Below, one piece after another: positions 9,329 through 17,138 of a stretch of 38,919 nucleotides of DNA. A model generated the notes under the pieces. That model searched no databases, had not been told where the DNA came from, and saw only the letters and a program-made list of their open reading frames with translations. Positions within the stretch are counted from its first letter, which is position 1, and every line of letters starts with the position of its first letter. Where the stretch lies: positions 1 to 38,919 of the forward strand of contig CAMFLL010000024.1 of the NCBI GenBank assembly GCA_945957405.1, in the 5' to 3' direction. A program made the translations under genes and the position numbers. Source of the stretch: an uncultured Mycolicibacterium sp. (GTDB lineage: Bacteria; Actinomycetota; Actinomycetes; Mycobacteriales; Mycobacteriaceae).

Positions 9329-10621
9329 TTACGTTTCGCCTGCATCAACGCCGGATTGCTGGTTTTCCCTTGCTGGCGATACGACGTCCGCGGGGCGATG
9401 CCGCCCGTACACGAACTCGAAGATCGGCGAGGTCATCAGCGTCGTGATGATGGCGACGATGACGAGGATGGTGAACAGGGTCGGTGTGATGATCCCGGCT
9501 TGCAGCCCGATGTTGAGCAGGATGAGTTCGATCAGTCCGCGGGCGTTCATCAGGGAACCCAACGCGACGGACTCGCGAAGGGGAACCTTCCTCAGCCGCG
9601 CCGCCACCGTGCACGCGATTCCCTTGCCCGCGATCGAGACCATGAGAAGCCCGAGCGTCACGGCCCACAACACCGGGCTGTCGAGCAGCCCGATCTGGGT
9701 GTTCAACCCGGAATAGACGAAGAACAGCGGCAGCAGGAATGTCGTCACCAGGGGCTCGAGGGTCGCGGTGAGACGGTCCGCGAAGAACCCGGACGGCATG
9801 GCCACACCGAGGATGAATGCGCCGAAGATCGCGTAGATACCGACGATGTCGGTGAACCAGGCGCACAGCATGAGCAGGCCGAGGACCGCGCTGAGCATCG
9901 GTGCACTGATGGTGTTCCGGCGCTCTGACATGGGGCCGAGGACGCGCAACACCCGCCGCCCGACCGTCAGGAGGACCAGGGCGTAGAGGACTCCGCCGAC
10001 GATCGCCAACGTCGCCGTGCTGGGGCTGCCGCGGTGGATGGCGAGCACCACCGCCAGGATGCACCACGACAACGCGTCGTCGGCCGCCCCGCACGCCAAC
10101 GCGAGCGTCCCGAGAGATGTTCCAGTGAGTCGCTTTTCGAATATTATCCGCGCCAGCATGGGGAACGCGGTGGTCGCAATGGAGGCCCCGAGGAACAACA
10201 TCGCCATGATCAGCGTGACGTCCTCGCCGAAGAACACGCCGCTGGCAACGAGCGGCGCGGCGATCAACGCGCCCAGTGCCAGTGGCGTGAGGATACCTGC
10301 GGCCGACACGGCGGCCGCGGTACCCGCCCGGTGCCTGATGAGGTCGACGTCGAAGTTCAGACCGACGAGGAACATGTAGAGCACCAGGCCGATCTGCGCC
10401 AAGGTGTACAGCACGGTGTTGGCTTGGCCCGGCGGAAACAGGGACTGCTGCACACCGGGTGCCACCAGCCCCAGCAGCGACGGCCCGAGGAGGACGCCGG
10501 CGATCATCTCGCCGACCACCTGCGGTTGACCCAGCCGCCGTGCCACGAGTCCCACCACACGGCAGGCTGCGAGAATGACGGCCAGTTCGAGGAAGAAGTG
10601 GATGGCGATCGTTGCAGGCAT
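9329..10621 (-). CDS. Cation:proton antiporter (CPA2 / KefB-like, transmembrane domain only)
   Basis: 430 aa, about 12 TM segments; GLVARRLGQPQVVGEMIAGVLLGPSLLG is a typical CPA2 N-terminus; also NARGLIELILLNIGLQ. Confidence 0.92.
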   Translation of the reverse strand: MPATIAIHFFLELAVILAACRVVGLVARRLGQPQVVGEMIAGVLLGPSLLGLVAPGVQQSLFPPGQANTVLYTLAQIGLVLYMFLVGLNFDVDLIRHRAGTAAAVSAAGILTPLALGALIAAPLVASGVFFGEDVTLIMAMLFLGASIATTAFPMLARIIFEKRLTGTSLGTLALACGAADDALSWCILAVVLAIHRGSPSTATLAIVGGVLYALVLLTVGRRVLRVLGPMSERRNTISAPMLSAVLGLLMLCAWFTDIVGIYAIFGAFILGVAMPSGFFADRLTATLEPLVTTFLLPLFFVYSGLNTQIGLLDSPVLWAVTLGLLMVSIAGKGIACTVAARLRKVPLRESVALGSLMNARGLIELILLNIGLQAGIITPTLFTILVIVAIITTLMTSPIFEFVYGRHRPADVVSPARENQQSGVDAGET

Positions 10622-10771
10622 CGGCGTCGGGCCCTAGGTACCGGCACCCAGGCGCGGGGTACCGACATGCCCGGCGCGGCGGCACTGCGTCACGCGCCGA
10701 GACTAAACCTGCCCGTGGATCAGGCGGTGGTAGCGCGGCATCGCGTCACAAACACGACACACATCCACCGC

Positions 10772-11203
10772 CTATGCGAGCGGGGCGGTCAGTTCGATGT
10801 TGATGTCATCAGGGTCCTGGAAGGACAGGATGGCAATGCCGGCGCCGGCCAGGTCGATGATCTCGCCGTGAGTGATACCGGCGTCGCGCAGTGCTTTCTG
10901 GGCGGCCTCGAGACCGGCACGCGTATCGACGGAAAAGCTGATGTGGTCCAAGCCTGTTCGAGTCGAGTTGAATACATCTTCACCTGCCGGGCGTAATCCG
11001 AACAACGTGCCCTGCGGAGTTTGGTAGATGGTGCCGCCGAAGAAGTGGTCCGGCGAATTCTTCACCGTGAGATCGGCCACCGCGGTCGATGCGTCGACGG
11101 CGACGGGCCACCCGAATACCCTGTCGTAGAAGTCTTTCGAACGGGCGATATCCGTGACGGTGAGGCGGACGTGGTTGAAACCGGAACTGTTGATGTATGC
11201 CAT
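10772..11203 (-). CDS. VOC (glyoxalase/bleomycin resistance/dioxygenase) family protein
   Basis: GFNHVRLTVTDIARSKDFYDRVFGWP and LDHISFSVDTRAGLEAA...LSFQDPDDINIELTAP. Start at 11203 (MAYINSSGF) preferred over 11254. Confidence 0.88.
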   Translation of the reverse strand: MAYINSSGFNHVRLTVTDIARSKDFYDRVFGWPVAVDASTAVADLTVKNSPDHFFGGTIYQTPQGTLFGLRPAGEDVFNSTRTGLDHISFSVDTRAGLEAAQKALRDAGITHGEIIDLAGAGIAILSFQDPDDINIELTAPLA

Positions 11204-11263
11204 GATGATTGAATCTCTCTTTCGCGCAGCCGTTTCCATTGACATGGTCGGCATCGGACAAGG

Positions 11264-11776
11264 TCAGACGTCCGCACGCTCCAGGGCGGGCTTCTTGGTG
11301 AGCAGGTCACCCGGCCACTCTGAAGCGAAACCGAAGGCGGTGCCGAGCACTATCGCTCCGACCACCAGTACGACGGGGTGGGAGACGTTGACGGGAGCGG
11401 TGATCGCGGTTCCGGTGGCCGCAATGGTCCCCACCACGGAGGCGAAGCCGAAGAACCCCGCAGGCGTGAAACTCACCAGGCCTTCCCTGGTGATGAACAC
11501 GAGGATGCCTGCGCCGATGACCACGCATCCGGCGACCGCCCACGTGCTGCCGCCGAGCGCGGTGATCGCGAGCATGGTCGCGGTGGCGCTGGCCACGCCG
11601 AGGGCGTTCATCACCAGCGATCGGGCTGCACCATCCAGCCCGCCACCCGCGGCGAAGAACGACGCCCAGGCGATGAACAGCACCCAGATGGGCACCGGAA
11701 CGAGGAAGCCGGTGAGGAGGCAGGACAAGCCGGCCAGCAGACCGATGCTCACTGTGCTGGCGATACGTGGGGACAT
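11264..11776 (-). CDS. DUF1097-like small integral membrane protein
   Basis: MSPRIASTVSIGLLAGLSCLLTGFLVPVPIWVLFIAWASFFAAGG..., 170 aa with about 5-6 TM segments. ORF track 11264..12082 is over-extended into the GATase gene. Overlaps the GATase 3' end by 28 bp. Confidence 0.75.
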   Translation of the reverse strand: MSPRIASTVSIGLLAGLSCLLTGFLVPVPIWVLFIAWASFFAAGGGLDGAARSLVMNALGVASATATMLAITALGGSTWAVAGCVVIGAGILVFITREGLVSFTPAGFFGFASVVGTIAATGTAITAPVNVSHPVVLVVGAIVLGTAFGFASEWPGDLLTKKPALERADV

Positions 11777-12462
11777 GGGGTCACTCCTGAATCTAGGCGG
11801 GAGAAGAACTGGTTGTAGAGCCGACCCGCGGCGGCAATGGCCGCGGGCTCGAAAGTCGGTGTGGAGACGAGAATCTGCTCGATGTTGCCGCCAGCGTCGG
11901 TGATCGACCGACGGCGTCTCGGTGTGCCGAGCCAGTAGTCGATGTGATCCGCGGTGAGTTCCGGGTGGTACTGCACGCCGATGTGTCGGCCGTGGATGAA
12001 AGCATGCACACAGCGCGGGCTGGTGGCCACGACGGCGCTGTCCGGCGGGGGCGAGATCTCGTCGCCGTGCCACACGAACCACCTGCCGCCGTACGGCTCA
12101 TCACCGGCGATGTCGTACCAGCCAAGCTCCGGTTGAACCATCCGGTGTACGCCGCCACCGAGGACGAGCGCGAGAAGCTGTGCTCCGAAACAGATTCCGA
12201 GCACAGGGGTGCCGGCTTCGACGCAGGCGCCGACGAACTCGTGCTCGGCCCGGATCCAGGGCTCGTCGGTCTCGTATGCAGATCGACTGCTACCCAGCAC
12301 GGCCAGCGCACGGTAGCGGTCCGGCGGCGGCAGGGGTCCCGCGGCTACGTCGACCACGACGTACGGCATCGCATGGTCGTCGAGCCACGCCGCGAGATTG
12401 CCTGGTCCGTCGTCGGATTGGTGTTGCAGGATCAGGATCACACCGTCGGATCCGTCGTTCAC
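11749..12462 (-). CDS. Class I glutamine amidotransferase-like protein
   Basis: VLGICFGAQLLALVLGGGV (Cys nucleophile elbow) and GVQYHPEL (His-x-Glu). Confidence 0.92.
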   Translation of the reverse strand: MNDGSDGVILILQHQSDDGPGNLAAWLDDHAMPYVVVDVAAGPLPPPDRYRALAVLGSSRSAYETDEPWIRAEHEFVGACVEAGTPVLGICFGAQLLALVLGGGVHRMVQPELGWYDIAGDEPYGGRWFVWHGDEISPPPDSAVVATSPRCVHAFIHGRHIGVQYHPELTADHIDYWLGTPRRRRSITDAGGNIEQILVSTPTFEPAAIAAAGRLYNQFFSRLDSGVTPCPHVSPAQ

Positions 12463-13517
12463 GGGTAGGCCCTCAGTTCCTGTTCCAACGAGTCCTCAGT
12501 CGTGCGCCCGTCGCGCAAGCGCTCATCGGTGGTGAATCGCACCGCTTCGTTGCGTGCGCGGTTGACGACAGTGCTGAAGACGTCGGGCCGCGTGTAGTGG
12601 CCGGTGGGATCGAAGTTGAGCCGTTCCCGGAACACGTGATCGAGGTCGAGATCGGCGACGATCACTCCTTCCTCGCCGACGACCGGCGGGATGACCCAGC
12701 GCCCGTCCGGTCCTGCGATGGCGCTGCCACCGTCGAAGACCACGGTGTCAGAGGCCTCGCGGAGTTGATCCGCCAGCGGGAAGTCGCTGGGGATCGAATC
12801 GGCGGTGATCAACCCGGACGCGGCGATGCCGAATACCCGGCCCTCGGCGGCGACGAATCTCGTGATGTCGCCGGTCAATGCGCTGGACCCGGGCCACGCC
12901 GCGACATGGACGGTCTCACCCTGCGCATACAACGCGGTGCGCGCCTGTGGCATCCAGTTCTCCCAGCAGTTCAGGCTCCCCACCAGGGCCGGTCCGACCG
13001 GGTGCGTGACCAGGCCCGCGCCGTCGCCCTGGCCCCAGACCAGTCGTTCGTCGTAGGTGGGGACCAACTTCCGGTGGTGGCCTACCAGACCGTGTCGCGG
13101 ATCGAGGGTCAGCAGGGTGCACCATGCGGTGCCCCGGCCCAGCCCTCGACCGCGTTCGGTGACTCCGACGATCATGGTGATGCCGAGATCTGCTGCGGCA
13201 ATCTGCATCTCACGCTGTTCGGGACCGTCCACCTCGATCGCGGCGTCCAGGTAGTAGGCGTAGCAGTCCTTTTGGTCAGGGTGGTCGAACAGCGCGCCCT
13301 GGGTGCGTGACGGCCAGAACGGATACCCGGACAGATAGGTCTCCGGGTATGCGATCAGCGTGGCACCCGACGCGGCCGCGACGTGCGCGGCCTCGATGAT
13401 CCTTGCCAGGCGCGCCGCGGGCTTGAGCCACGGCCCTCCGAGTTGGGCGGCCGCGACCGTGATCGCGTTGGATCCCGGCTGCGGTTCCCGGTGCTCGGCA
13501 ATTACTTTCAGTGGCAT
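12459..13517 (-). CDS. Nitrilase (carbon-nitrogen hydrolase, CWEN branch)
   Basis: Catalytic triad visible: E in AYPETYLSGYPFW, K in HHRKLVPTYDERLVWGQGDG, C in GSLNCWENWMPQAR. Start overlaps the GATase (12459/12462). Confidence 0.93.
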   Translation of the reverse strand: MPLKVIAEHREPQPGSNAITVAAAQLGGPWLKPAARLARIIEAAHVAAASGATLIAYPETYLSGYPFWPSRTQGALFDHPDQKDCYAYYLDAAIEVDGPEQREMQIAAADLGITMIVGVTERGRGLGRGTAWCTLLTLDPRHGLVGHHRKLVPTYDERLVWGQGDGAGLVTHPVGPALVGSLNCWENWMPQARTALYAQGETVHVAAWPGSSALTGDITRFVAAEGRVFGIAASGLITADSIPSDFPLADQLREASDTVVFDGGSAIAGPDGRWVIPPVVGEEGVIVADLDLDHVFRERLNFDPTGHYTRPDVFSTVVNRARNEAVRFTTDERLRDGRTTEDSLEQELRAYP

Positions 13518-13561
13518 TCCGTCTCGGCTCTCGAGTTGTGGTCGGGGTGTGCTCGGCGGGG

Positions 13562-14995
13562 TCAGTAGACCTCGAAGTACTCGCGCTGCTCCCAGTCGGT
13601 GACGGCGGCGTTGAACCGCGAGATCTCCTTCTTCTTCAGCGTGGTGAGGTAGTTGACGAACGCGTCGCCCAGTTCGCGCCTCATCACGTCGCTGGTCTCG
13701 AAGTGGCGGACAGCCTCCTCGAGCGTGGCGGGCACCAGCGGTACATCGGCGGTGTACGCCTCGTCGGCCGACGGTCCCGGGTCGAGCTTGCGCGCGATGC
13801 CGTCGCGGCCGCTGATGAGTTGCGAGGCCATGTACAGGTACGGGTTGGCCGTGGGTTCGCCGATCCTGTTCTCCAGATGCGTGGAGCCGTCGCCGCGAGC
13901 ACCGGAGATACGGATCATGGCGCCGCGGTTCTCCTCGGCCCAGGCGATCCGGTCGGGCGCAAAGGAATTCGCGATGTAACGCTTGTAGCCGTTGATGGTG
14001 GGTGTGGTCAGCACCGAGCTGGCCTTGGCGTGTTCGAGGAGACCGGCCATGTAAGCCATGGCGGTGTGGGACAGAAGGTTGCCGTCCTCACCGGGGAAGA
14101 TGTTCGCCGTACCGGGCACACCCAGCGACTGGTGCAGATGCCACCCGCTGGACACGATGTTCGGGAACGCCGGCCGAGACATGAACGTGGCATGGTATCC
14201 GTGGCGGCGGCAGATCTGCTTGATGGCGCTGCGGATCAGCAGCACGTTGTCGGCCGTCTCGATGCCGGTGGTCGGCTCGAATGACATCTCGACCTGTCCC
14301 GGGCCCCACTCGTCTTCGACAGTGGCCAAAGGCATTCCGAGCGCGACGATCTCGTCGCGCAGAATCGACAGGATCGCGTCGGCCTCATCGCCGCGGTTCT
14401 CTGTCAGGTACTGGTAGCCATGGGACAGTGCCGTCACGGTGGGCGCCGCGGGGGGCCAGCCGGAATCGGCGAAACTCAGCTTCGGGTCGACCAGTCGGGT
14501 GATGTAGAACTCGAGTTCGGCGCCCGTGGTGAAGCTGTACCCCTCGTCCTGAAGTTTGGCGAGTTGGCGCTGCAGGACGCCGCGGGTGTCGAATGGCACC
14601 CGTTCGCCATTTCGGTAGTACATCTCGGACAGGACCCAGCCGGTCCGGTCGGCCCAGGGCAGGACCCGGAACGTGGTCGGGTCGGGTACCAGTACCGCGT
14701 CGGGCAGACCGGTCAGCCGGTCGTCACCGAAACCGTGGGCTTCGAAGGGCGGGACCGCTGGGTTGTTGGTGGTGTCGAAGATCAATGTCGCGGTCTGAAA
14801 GTCCTTCCCTTCGGTCATCGCCGACCGGAAGGCGTCGACCTCCAGAGTCTTGCCGCGCAGGATGCCGTGCTGGTCACCCCAGCTGATGCGCACCTGTCGC
14901 AGGTCGAGTTCGTTGAGTTGGGAGAGCAGCTTGGCCCCGGCTTCTTCCTGCTGCTGAGACCACAAACCGTTGGCGGCGATGAATGACGAGCCCAT
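13562..14995 (-). CDS. Glutamine synthetase family protein (putative gamma-glutamyl-amine/amide synthetase)
   Basis: 478 aa or less: GAELEFYI, GPGQVEMSFEP, SSGWHLHQSL, STHLENRIGEPTANPYLYMASQ. Start at 14995 with GAGGAGGAACA RBS; the ORF track start 15115 is too far upstream. Confidence 0.94.
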   Translation of the reverse strand: MGSSFIAANGLWSQQQEEAGAKLLSQLNELDLRQVRISWGDQHGILRGKTLEVDAFRSAMTEGKDFQTATLIFDTTNNPAVPPFEAHGFGDDRLTGLPDAVLVPDPTTFRVLPWADRTGWVLSEMYYRNGERVPFDTRGVLQRQLAKLQDEGYSFTTGAELEFYITRLVDPKLSFADSGWPPAAPTVTALSHGYQYLTENRGDEADAILSILRDEIVALGMPLATVEDEWGPGQVEMSFEPTTGIETADNVLLIRSAIKQICRRHGYHATFMSRPAFPNIVSSGWHLHQSLGVPGTANIFPGEDGNLLSHTAMAYMAGLLEHAKASSVLTTPTINGYKRYIANSFAPDRIAWAEENRGAMIRISGARGDGSTHLENRIGEPTANPYLYMASQLISGRDGIARKLDPGPSADEAYTADVPLVPATLEEAVRHFETSDVMRRELGDAFVNYLTTLKKKEISRFNAAVTDWEQREYFEVY

Positions 14996-15016
14996 TGTTC
15001 CTCCTCGTAAAGTTCT

Positions 15017-15031
15017 GGTGATCTGATCTCT
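15017..15031. promoter_or_regulatory. Putative FadR-type operator copy 1 (imperfect)
   Basis: GGTGATCTGATCTCT, left half identical to the perfect palindrome at 15062-15076; just upstream of the GS-like gene. Confidence 0.5.
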
Positions 15032-15061
15032 TTCGGCAGCGGCCCGAAGATGGGGTGAGCT

Positions 15062-15076
15062 GGTGATCAGATCACC
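15062..15076. promoter_or_regulatory. Putative FadR-type operator copy 2 (perfect palindrome)
   Basis: GGTGATC-A-GATCACC. Confidence 0.6.
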
Positions 15077-15135
15077 TGAAATGTAACAGGCTGTGAGACC
15101 GTCGTCACTACCCAATTTGCAAGTCGGCCTCCACG

Positions 15136-15155
15136 CGGCGCGGCGCGCCGCGCCG
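15136..15155 (-). terminator. GC-rich hairpin at 3' end of the FadR-type regulator gene
   Basis: Perfect 20-bp palindrome CGGCGCGGCGCGCCGCGCCG just past the regulator stop; no U tract, so terminator function is uncertain. Confidence 0.4.
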
Positions 15156-15158
15156 AGA

Positions 15159-15854
15159 TCACCGTCGGACGAGCTTGTCGGTGGTGTCTACCAGGTGCAA
15201 CAGCATCCTGTTCGCGGCATCGGTGGCTTCCCGCGCGCGGATCGCGTCGACGATTCCCTGGTGGTCTTCCAGCGATCGCGCCGGCTGACCGGGCCGCGTC
15301 AACGAGGTCTCCGACGTCCGGTCGAGAGCCAGCCTCAGTCCTTTGAGGAGCTTCAACAGCAGCGGATTGTGCGCGGCGGTGGCCACACCCAGATGGAAGC
15401 GGCGGTCGCCGTCCAACCCGGGCAACCCCGCGGCGATCTCGTTCCTCATCTGTTCCAACGCCGCATCGAGTTCGTCGAGGTCGTCGGCATCGGCGTGCAC
15501 GGCAGCCAATCTCGCGCACTGCGCTTCCAGGGCCTGCCTGGTCTCCCAGATGTAGGGGTGATCGACATGTGTCTCGACGAGTTCGGCGGCCAACGACGAG
15601 ATGACGTCCTCGGGTCGCTGCAGCAGATAGATGCCGTCACCGTGCCTGATCTCGACGATGCCCTGGGCACGCAGAGCGGTGATGGCCTCGCGGATGGACG
15701 ACCGCCCGACCTGCAATTCCGTGGCAAGATCGCGCACGTTGGACAACTTGTCTCCGGGCTGCATGCCACTGGTGTCGATGAATTCGCGCAGACGCTCCCC
15801 GACTTGTTCATAGAGTGGCCGCCGGTCGATCTGGCCCATCTGGCCTGTCATCAC
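15159..15854 (-). CDS. GntR-family (FadR subfamily) transcriptional regulator
   Basis: GERLREFIDTSGMQPGDKLSNVRDLATELQVGRSSIREAITALRAQGIVEIRHGDGIYL wHTH, followed by an FCD-like all-helical domain. Confidence 0.93.
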   Translation of the reverse strand: MMTGQMGQIDRRPLYEQVGERLREFIDTSGMQPGDKLSNVRDLATELQVGRSSIREAITALRAQGIVEIRHGDGIYLLQRPEDVISSLAAELVETHVDHPYIWETRQALEAQCARLAAVHADADDLDELDAALEQMRNEIAAGLPGLDGDRRFHLGVATAAHNPLLLKLLKGLRLALDRTSETSLTRPGQPARSLEDHQGIVDAIRAREATDAANRMLLHLVDTTDKLVRR

Positions 15855-15877
15855 GTCTCCCCATCAACTGCTCATCT

Positions 15878-15892
15878 GGTCGTCTGATCTCA
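15878..15892. promoter_or_regulatory. Putative FadR-type operator copy 3 (imperfect), upstream of the regulator itself
   Basis: GGTCGTCTGATCTCA resembles copy 1 GGTGATCTGATCTCT. Confidence 0.45.
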
Positions 15893-15930
15893 GTCTGGCA
15901 GACGATGCTGTGCGAACTCGCCAAACCGGG

Positions 15931-16365
15931 TCAGGATTGCGCGTCGTTGAGGCGCGCGAGGCTTCGTAGGAAGACGGCGCGCTCGTTGGCCGTCAGCACC
16001 GAGAGTCGGCGTTCCTCGCCGCATTGGATGTCGACTTGCACGGCGTTCTTGGCGGCGCGACCGGCCGGCGTGATCTCGAGGAGGCGGACCCGGCGGTCAT
16101 CGGGATCGGGGCGGCGTTCGATGTAGCCCCGAGCCTGTAATTCGTCGAGTGTGCCGATGATCCGTGTCTTGTCGGCACCGATCGCGTCGGCGAGGGCCGC
16201 CTGGGTACGCACCGGGGATCGGTCCAACGCGTTGAGCACCACGTACCCCCACATGCTCACATCGTGCGCGGCGAGGATCGGCAGTTCGGCCGCCACGAGG
16301 TCCCGCAGCAGCGGATGCAGCATCGCCGCGAGATCGTCTCGTCGGGGCTTCGATGGCATCGCCAT
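15931..16365 (-). CDS. MarR-family transcriptional regulator
   Basis: TQAALADAIGADKTRIIGTLDELQARGYIERRPDPDDRRVRLLEITPAGR is the canonical MarR wHTH. Confidence 0.94.
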   Translation of the reverse strand: MAMPSKPRRDDLAAMLHPLLRDLVAAELPILAAHDVSMWGYVVLNALDRSPVRTQAALADAIGADKTRIIGTLDELQARGYIERRPDPDDRRVRLLEITPAGRAAKNAVQVDIQCGEERRLSVLTANERAVFLRSLARLNDAQS

Positions 16366-16410
16366 ATGTTATGCGTTGTGTCCTGATCAACGTGGCTGCC
16401 GGACAACCGA

Positions 16411-17031
16411 TCAGGCGGGCGTCGCCACACTCTCGATCACGTCCGGGCAGTCGAGCTGTAAGGCCGCGAACCCGGCGAGCTTCTCGAGCACGCGCTGGCT
16501 GTCCAGGGCTGTGTTGTGCCCGATCAGGTGTAACACCAGACCGTCCTCGAGGGCGAGCAGGTGCGTGGCGAGTTCTGCGATGGGTTCGCGTGGACTGAAA
16601 ACTCCTGCGGCCGTTCCGTCTTCGATGATCTCGACGTAGAGCGCGTGTTCGCGACGCCACAGCTCGCTGAGCAGTTCGGCGTGCGGCTCGCTACGTCGCG
16701 CCAGGCCGTGCATCTCATAGAGCAGACGGATGACGTGATCGTTGGCCCACGGCGGCACGCCGGCGCGCATCACCGCCGACAAGCGCTCGACCGGGGCGGA
16801 GCTACTGGCCGCGGCCTCGTTTCGCCCCTCGACATAGCGGCGCACGGTGTCCTCGTGCACGGCGAACAACAGATCCGTGTGCTGGGGAAAGTGGTATTTC
16901 ACCGCGCCGGGCGACAGGTCGGCCTCGGCCGCGATCTGCCGTAGCCGGATCCCTTCGATACCGCGTTGAGTCACGATGCGGCCCACCGCATCCAGCACGC
17001 TGCGGCGGCTCGGATCCCCACTACGTCCCAC
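16411..17031 (-). CDS. TetR-family transcriptional regulator
   Basis: SVLDAVGRIVTQRGIEGIRLRQIAAEADLSPGAVKYHFPQHTDLLFAVHE. GTG start at 17031 inferred; the ORF track TTG at 17097 lies inside the operator palindrome. Confidence 0.9.
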   Translation of the reverse strand: MGRSGDPSRRSVLDAVGRIVTQRGIEGIRLRQIAAEADLSPGAVKYHFPQHTDLLFAVHEDTVRRYVEGRNEAAASSSAPVERLSAVMRAGVPPWANDHVIRLLYEMHGLARRSEPHAELLSELWRREHALYVEIIEDGTAAGVFSPREPIAELATHLLALEDGLVLHLIGHNTALDSQRVLEKLAGFAALQLDCPDVIESVATPA

Positions 17032-17072
17032 CAGAACAGCATGCCACCCGTTTGACAAATCACACCGTGATG

Positions 17073-17105
17073 CTGACCATATGTTCAAGTTGAACAAATG
17101 GTCAG
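17073..17105. promoter_or_regulatory. Putative TetR operator, 33-bp near-perfect palindrome
   Basis: CTGACCATATGTTCAA-G-TTGAACAAATGGTCAG, one mismatched pair. Confidence 0.75.
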
Positions 17106-17138
17106 GTTGGACTGGCCGTCGACCAAGGGAGTGTCCGG

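Noticed and set aside
9345-10685. 446-aa minus-strand ORF in another frame
   Set aside because: Shadows the antiporter gene; Arg/His/Pro-rich composition with no domain, while the 9329-10621 frame has obvious TM segments.
10622-10771. Two GGTACC-containing repeats between antiporter and VOC genes
   Set aside because: Short and imperfect in GC-rich DNA; no clear symmetry or conserved spacing.
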